DNA from: Molossus alvarezi
Lineage: Eukaryota; Chordata; Mammalia; Chiroptera; Molossidae
Direction: 5' to 3'
Length of the DNA: 64,000 bases
Assembly: GCA_037176705.1 (NCBI GenBank)
Contig: CM073894.1
Span: 30,525,501 to 30,589,500 of the forward strand
Part shown: positions 59,001-64,000 of the stretch, piece after piece
Position numbering within the stretch: the first letter of the stretch is position 1
Layout: every line of letters starts with the position of its first letter
Notes under the pieces: generated by a model
Told to the model about the DNA's origin: nothing
Seen by the model: the letters and a program-made list of their open reading frames with translations, nothing else
Databases searched by the model: none
Translations under genes and position numbers: made by a program

Positions 59001-61937
59001 TGTTTTTATGTAAAATATTACTTTCTAAATATCTGTTGCAATAAATAAAATAACATTTCTTTCTTGCTACCTACACGAGTGCCATAGTCTTTTCTACATT
59101 GATTTTTTGGAGGCTAAACAAATGATTTTAAGTTTTTTCTAGCCTATGGCTAGACCAGAATAAGATGCATTTCAAAAGCATTCAAGTAGCTTTAAAGTGA
59201 TAGCTGAAGAATCTCTCAAGGCATTAAAAAAAAAAAAAAAAAAAGATAAAGCCTTCTTTTAATGATTTTGCTCACGTTTCTTTTAAAAATGGGAGGGGCT
59301 AAGAAACTTGGGGTTTACTGACTCAAGCAAAGCCTCAGTCCCACAGTGACCTATTCAGGGGTGATGTTAATCAATAGAGTCAAAGACATAAGAATCATAC
59401 TAAAACAGTGACTTTCTTAACCTCAATGAGTTCTTCACGAGATTCCTGTAGGTAAGAACACAAATAGGATTTTTCTTTAAAGATGTTTTGTTTAGAGATA
59501 TTTTGCTTATATTAAACATGCCTCAGGAGTTCTCCATCACGAGTCAAGTCCACAGTGCATTCAACTATGTTGGTTGTTTTTCCTGAGAATTGTTGAAGGT
59601 TCGGCAGGTTCAGAAAACTTATTGGTTAGAAATCTAAATAATTAGCTACAAGTCTTCCATAGAAAATTATCAGACCTATTTTTTGTGCACTTATTTTTAC
59701 AAAGGATTTAACAGATACTTTTAAAATGTAATGGTTAATAAGTATAGTTTCAATCATACGTGTATTCATGATCATATGACTATTGTCTGAAGGAGAAATT
59801 ATTTGGCCTCAGCAATTCAACTTTCCATATTTATCACTTTGTGTAACATTTATAAATATGAGCATAATATTCTAGAATCTCTTTTCATTTAATCTCCATT
59901 TGGAATCATGTGTCTATTGCTTTCATTGGGCCTTGATACAATATATATGATATATATATATTTTTTTTTCTTTTTTCTTTCATCCTTCTTCATGTTTCCT
60001 TATGTTCTGTTTTATACATTCAAATTTTTATTCCTATGTTTCTTTGAACAGAATATGGAATCCTTTGGTGAAAAGGAGATGCATGCATCAGAAAAGAGAT
60101 ACACTTGGACCTTGTTAGACCCATGTATAACTTACGTCCTTGTCACAGTGTGTATGTCCCAGAGTCAACAGTCCTAGGAAAATTAGAAAACACAAAACAG
60201 CACAGGACAGGACAATTTTGCTTCATATAATTAAAAACAAACAAAAAAAAAGAGACACACTTTCCGGAATCCGGGGTTTTGTTGTGATTTAGGTGCTAAT
60301 TTTTCTGAGTCTCTTCACCTCTCAACCAGTTTTGATGCTTGATAAAATAAGAAAACCCAAATTAAATAAGCCCAGAGCCTTCCCTTGGACGCGTGGTTAA
60401 TGTGTCCCCCTCCTCCTTCAATTACGCCATGCTCATTATGCTTCCCTGCTCACTCTCACAGCTGTTAAAATGAGAAGCCTCTCTCGCCGCTGCAGCTCCA
60501 TCCTGCAGGCCTGTACCTGTGCCGGCAGCATGCTCCTCTTCGCACCTCAGATTGCCTTTTGCTTGGGGAGGAGATCCCTGCCGTGCATCTCAAACTGAAA
60601 AATGAAAGAAAATTAAGTTGCTGTTTGGAGTTTGAGTGAATTATGGAAAACGGGCCCTTTTTTGTCTACCAGGCATGTTCGTGTATGCTATTACCCACCT
60701 TCTACCTCCTTCCTTACATTGGAGCTGTCAGTATGGAAATCTTACCTAAACTTCTGATCAGTTTGTACCTAAGGCAAGGACACACACACGAACTTGGCAT
60801 TTCCTTCCGACTGTGGCTATGTGTTGAACATAATGAGCCCAGAATGGTTGATCTAGCTATTTTGGCCATCTTAATAGCTGACTTGAGGCACTGAACTATG
60901 AAGCCTGGTAACTCAGTAAAAATTAGTTTTTAATTCAAATAAACAAAAAGAAAAATAAATTATTTGGTAGTAAAAGGGAACAAAAACCAAATATAAACTA
61001 AACATATATGAACGGCCTTCAACTAATGTAAATTTATTGCAGAAAAGCACATTATTTGATGGTTTTACCTTTTGTTTGGATTTTTTATTTGTATAGTTTC
61101 TGATATCCTTACAGTTTTGCAGAAGAATATCTAAATGCACACATGTGCAGATTCAATTGAAGCTTCAGGACTTAAGCATTAAATACCTAAGTCAATTGGG
61201 AAGCTGAAATGCCCTTAATTGAGTTGGCAAAGATAAACTATGACAGCAGGAACATGGGTGGGTGATTTGACTGCTGGTCTTTGGGAAGATTATCTTGATG
61301 GTGCCAACTACAAGGGATAGTGAAGAATCACAGAACAATGTGATGGCTGGTATTATTGTTTAAAATAATATTTAGGTGGTATTACTTATATTGTGAAGTA
61401 GGTAGGAGATTGTCATCCATGTATTATGTCTTTTGAAAATCTCTAAGCAAGAAAATCACTCCATAAAATTTCCAAAATGTTCATGCCTGTGGCCAGGGCA
61501 ATGATAGCCTTTGTCAAGGGAACATGCAAAGCCATTCTTCACCATGAACATCTAATTGGATCTAGTGTTAGGAAGCTCTTAGTGTCATGAGTTCAGGACA
61601 ATTAAGTTTCAATATCTTTGATGAGGAATCGAGAGTCCAAAAGTTAGGCAACTGGTGCTGAGTTTTCTGACTATACCTGTAGAATATCACAATTATTGTT
61701 CAATAAACCACCAAGGAATCTTTCAGAAAATGGAAATGCATGGCATTGGGAGTGAGCAGAGAAAATTGGTAAAAGCAAAAAAAAAAATTAATTCTATCTA
61801 CTAAACCACAGTTGTCCAAATTGTTTAGTCTCATAGCCACTTATATCTAAGTCGTTTTTTTTAATGATGTACTCAATTGAGGAAAAGATATAATGACTAA
61901 TTTAACACTCATATGTTTTTACTTTAGAACAACATGG
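56046..61937. other. Mostly unassigned noncoding DNA
   Basis: About 5.9 kb. At 56880-57330 phrases such as GAGCTGATTGGTTGGAGGTGAGGTAAG and CTTCTGATTGGTTTCATGGGAAAGTAGCCAGGGGGTCAATCC look like an old LTR, unassigned. A(20) at 59227-59245 and (AT)n-T(n) at 59941-59968. A GC-richer block at 60370-60650 is listed separately. The 133-codon minus-strand frame at 56497-56898 has no recognisable domain. Confidence 0.4.
60370..60650. other. Candidate conserved noncoding element
   Basis: About 280 bp of balanced base composition in AT-rich surroundings, including unmethylated-looking CpGs (GACGCGTGG, CTCTCGCCGCTGC, GTGCCGGCAG, CTTCGCACC) and homeodomain-type AATTA and CATTATG sites near CAATTACGCCATGCTCATTATG. 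No open frame or repeat explains it. The call rests on composition and motifs only. Confidence 0.35.
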
Positions 61938-61954
61938 TTTAAAAAAATGCTTTA

Positions 61955-62689
61955 AAGACATCATACACAACAGAATTTTCACTGATACAATGCCTAAGGC
62001 AAGAAAACAAAGGAAAAAATGAACACATGGGACTACATCAAACTAAAAAGCTTCTGCACAGCAAGAGAAACAACCATCAAAATGGAAAGAGAACCCACTA
62101 TATGGGAGAGCATAATTGCCAATGACACATCAGATAAAGGGTTAATTTCCAAAATATATAGAGTGCTCGTACAACTCAACAAAAGGAAGACAAAGAACCC
62201 AATTAAAAAATGGGCAGAGGGCCTAAAGAGACACCTCTCCAAAAAGGACATCAAATGGCCAAGAGACATATGAAAAAATGCTCAAAGTCACTAATCATCA
62301 GAGAGATGCAAATTAAAACAACAATGAAGTATCAGCTCACACATGTCAGAATGGCTACCATCAACTAATTATCAAACAACAAGTGCTGGTGAGGGTGTAG
62401 AGAAAAGGGGACTCTAGTACACTGCTTGCAGGAATGCAGACTGGTGCAGCCACTGTGGAAAACACTATGGTGTTACCTCAAAAAGTTAAAAATTGAACTG
62501 CCATTTGACCCAGTGAGTGTGGGAAGAGATAAATTATAAATCTTATATACATGTATCATGTATGCGTAACCAATGGACATAGACAACAATGCTGGGGATG
62601 AGGTGTGTGTGTGGAGGGTGGGTTGGGAGGAGGGTGTCAATGGAGGAAAAGGAGAAACATCTGTAACAAAAATAAATTAATAAAAATAA
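61955..62689 (+). mobile_element. Internally deleted L1 with TSD
   Basis: One insertion bounded by TTTAAAAAAATGCTTTA (61938-61954) and TTTAAAAAATGCTTTA (62690-62705). 61990-62515 is ORF2 C-terminal sequence, with an open patch at 62019-62273 that includes [19 protein letters not shown]. At about 62516 it jumps from the LPFDPV-type codons to the distal 3'UTR (GGGAAGAGATAAATTATAAATC...CATCTGTAACAAAAATAAATTAATAAA). The end of ORF2 and the proximal 3'UTR, several hundred bases compared with the copy at 49230, are missing. Confidence 0.88.
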
Positions 62690-63129
62690 TTTAAAAAATG
62701 CTTTATATATAATTTAAAGATCAATTTTAATTGTATTTATAATATATAAAGACATTTTAAATCACTCCACAAATATGTGCCATATACAATTAAATTAATT
62801 TTAAATTAATCATTTAACAAGATACATGATGCTGAAAACGACATAAAAATAACATATTGTGTCTTGTTTGTGTTTAGGACTGAGCAGTAGAGTAAAATAT
62901 ACATAACATTTAACTCCTTTATAGCACCATTTAAAAAATGCTTTTATGGTCTGATATTTTGAATTCTTACATATTTCTTCTTTAAAGCTACCTATTTATA
63001 AATATTTTAATATGTTAATAAAAATAAGAAGAATCTATTTAAGACTGCTTTTAAAAAGCATATTTCAGCAGAGTACATTTCCAGTCTTTATTTCTCATAA
63101 ATAAACAACAAAATTGGATACAATAATTA

Positions 63130-63865
63130 CTTTATTTTCTTTTTTAAACATTTTTTTAAGTAGAGGTAAAATGTATATCCAAGTAATTTTCAGGTCAGTG
63201 ATTTAATGTAATTAGTTAATACACCTGTATACAGTTCAATGGGTTGAAGATAAATATAAGGATACTCATCTAGCTACCATCTCAAACAAGCTGGAGAACA
63301 CTTTCAGGACCCCTGGGTGTTTCATTATACACCTTCTAGACAATCCTCAATTTACTAAGTACCATAAATGAGCTCTGCTTGTTCTTGAACTTTATATAAA
63401 TGGATTCATAGAGTATGTAATCTTTTCTTTGGCTCATTTCACTTGGCATAATATCTCTGAATTCCAACCATTTTATTGTTCGTAACAGGCATCCATTATT
63501 TTTGTTGTTGCTGAATAGGATTCAGTCGCATGAATTCATCTCAATTTGTCTATTTTCTTCATGGACATTTTTGTTGTTTCCAACGTGGAATTATTATGAA
63601 CAAAGCAGCTATAAATCATTCTTATACAAATCTATTTGAGGACAATGATTTTATTTCTCTTAGTAAATTCCAAAACTGCTGGTTCATAGAGCAGATGCAC
63701 ACATAACCATGAGAAACTACACACACTTCTCCTGAGTGGTTGTGTCATTTCACACTCCTACCAGTAATATGTGAACGTTTTAGTGGTTCTACATCCTTGC
63801 CAACCTTTGGTGTTGTCAGTCTTTTATATTTTAGCCATTCTAGCTGGTGTAAAATGGTATCTCAT
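63130..63865 (-). mobile_element. Ancient L1M, antisense
   Basis: Reverse L1. AGTAGAGGTAAAATGTATATCCAAG...AATTAGTTAATACACCTGTATACAGTTCAATGGGTTG is the 3'UTR side. GGCTCATTTCACTTGGCATAATATCTCTGAATTCCAACC, TTCTTCATGGACATTTTTGTTG and GTGTAAAATGGTATCTCAT are the ORF2 side. Heavily diverged. Confidence 0.8.
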
Positions 63866-63892
63866 CCTATATTATATTATATTATATTAGTG
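63866..63892. repeat. (TATAT)n short tandem repeat
   Basis: CCTATATTATATTATATTATATTAG, about five ATATT units at the broken end of the L1M. Confidence 0.85.
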
Positions 63893-64000
63893 CTACAGAT
63901 AACTTCACCTGTGTTAGATGAATTTTGATCATAGTAATATAAGTAGAAGATATGGAATAAGGCATTTTATACATGTTTTAAAAAATATTAGAATGTTTAT

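Noticed and set aside
1..64000. HeliBat-type Helitrons
   Set aside because: I looked for the family's characteristic ends and CTAG 3' hairpin and saw none. Short fragments could be missed by eye.
1..64000. tRNA genes suggested by A/B boxes
   Set aside because: All tRNA-like boxes lie in VES or MIR SINE heads followed by SINE bodies and A-tails, with TSDs.
1..64000. CRISPR arrays, operons or prophage
   Set aside because: The many direct repeats are SINEs, L1 ends and microsatellites. The sequence is vertebrate.

Overview
This is 64 kb of AT-rich mammalian nuclear DNA. I found no intact protein-coding gene, host exon, rRNA, CRISPR array or bacterial-type operon. The best clue to the organism is a tRNA-derived SINE, present about sixteen times on both strands. 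Its head starts GCCCTGGCYGGTKTGGCTCAG, it has a C/T-rich body with runs of CTCTCT, and it ends in either GTCCTCGGRTGAGGAT-A(n) or AAAAATCAATAAAAA. This matches the VES SINE family of bats, so the window is probably from a yangochiropteran bat. Many copies keep 12-17 bp target-site duplications (TSDs), so the family was recently active. No HeliBat-type Helitron ends were seen, which weakly argues against a vespertilionid, but the window is small.

Layout. 1-6.3 kb is a nested stack: an ancient MLT1 LTR (from 1813) split by an L1M 3' end, by a 2.86 kb Charlie8-like hAT DNA transposon carrying a broken transposase, and by VES SINEs in both the LTR and the transposon. 6.3-18 kb is mostly single-copy AT-rich DNA with two VES copies, a minisatellite and a (TG)n. 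18.65-23.53 kb is one L1 insertion bounded by a perfect 17-bp TSD; a 5'UTR-like segment is joined straight to ORF2 sequence and the element carries two VES copies. 23.5-30.5 kb holds old repeats, VES copies and a MIR.

30.5-34.9 kb is a second stack: an ancient L1M interrupted by a younger antisense L1 3' end and by a HAL1 (half-L1) element with a 5'UTR, a decayed ORF1 and a 3'UTR but no ORF2. 35-50 kb has short L1 3' ends, an MER5A-like and an MER20 element, MLT1 LTRs, VES copies and microsatellites. 50-61.9 kb is mostly single-copy, with a MaLR LTR, an L2 carrying a homopyrimidine tract of about 110 bp, and a GC-richer block near 60.4 kb that may be a conserved noncoding element. 61.9-64 kb has an internally deleted L1 with a TSD and an ancient antisense L1M.

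Nothing here works as a gene system. The biology lies in retrotransposition: VES SINEs are mobilised in trans by L1, and the L1 copies themselves show several internally shortened forms (HAL1, a 5'UTR-ORF2 junction, an ORF2-3'UTR junction). All repeat-family names come from recalled consensus features, not from a database search.
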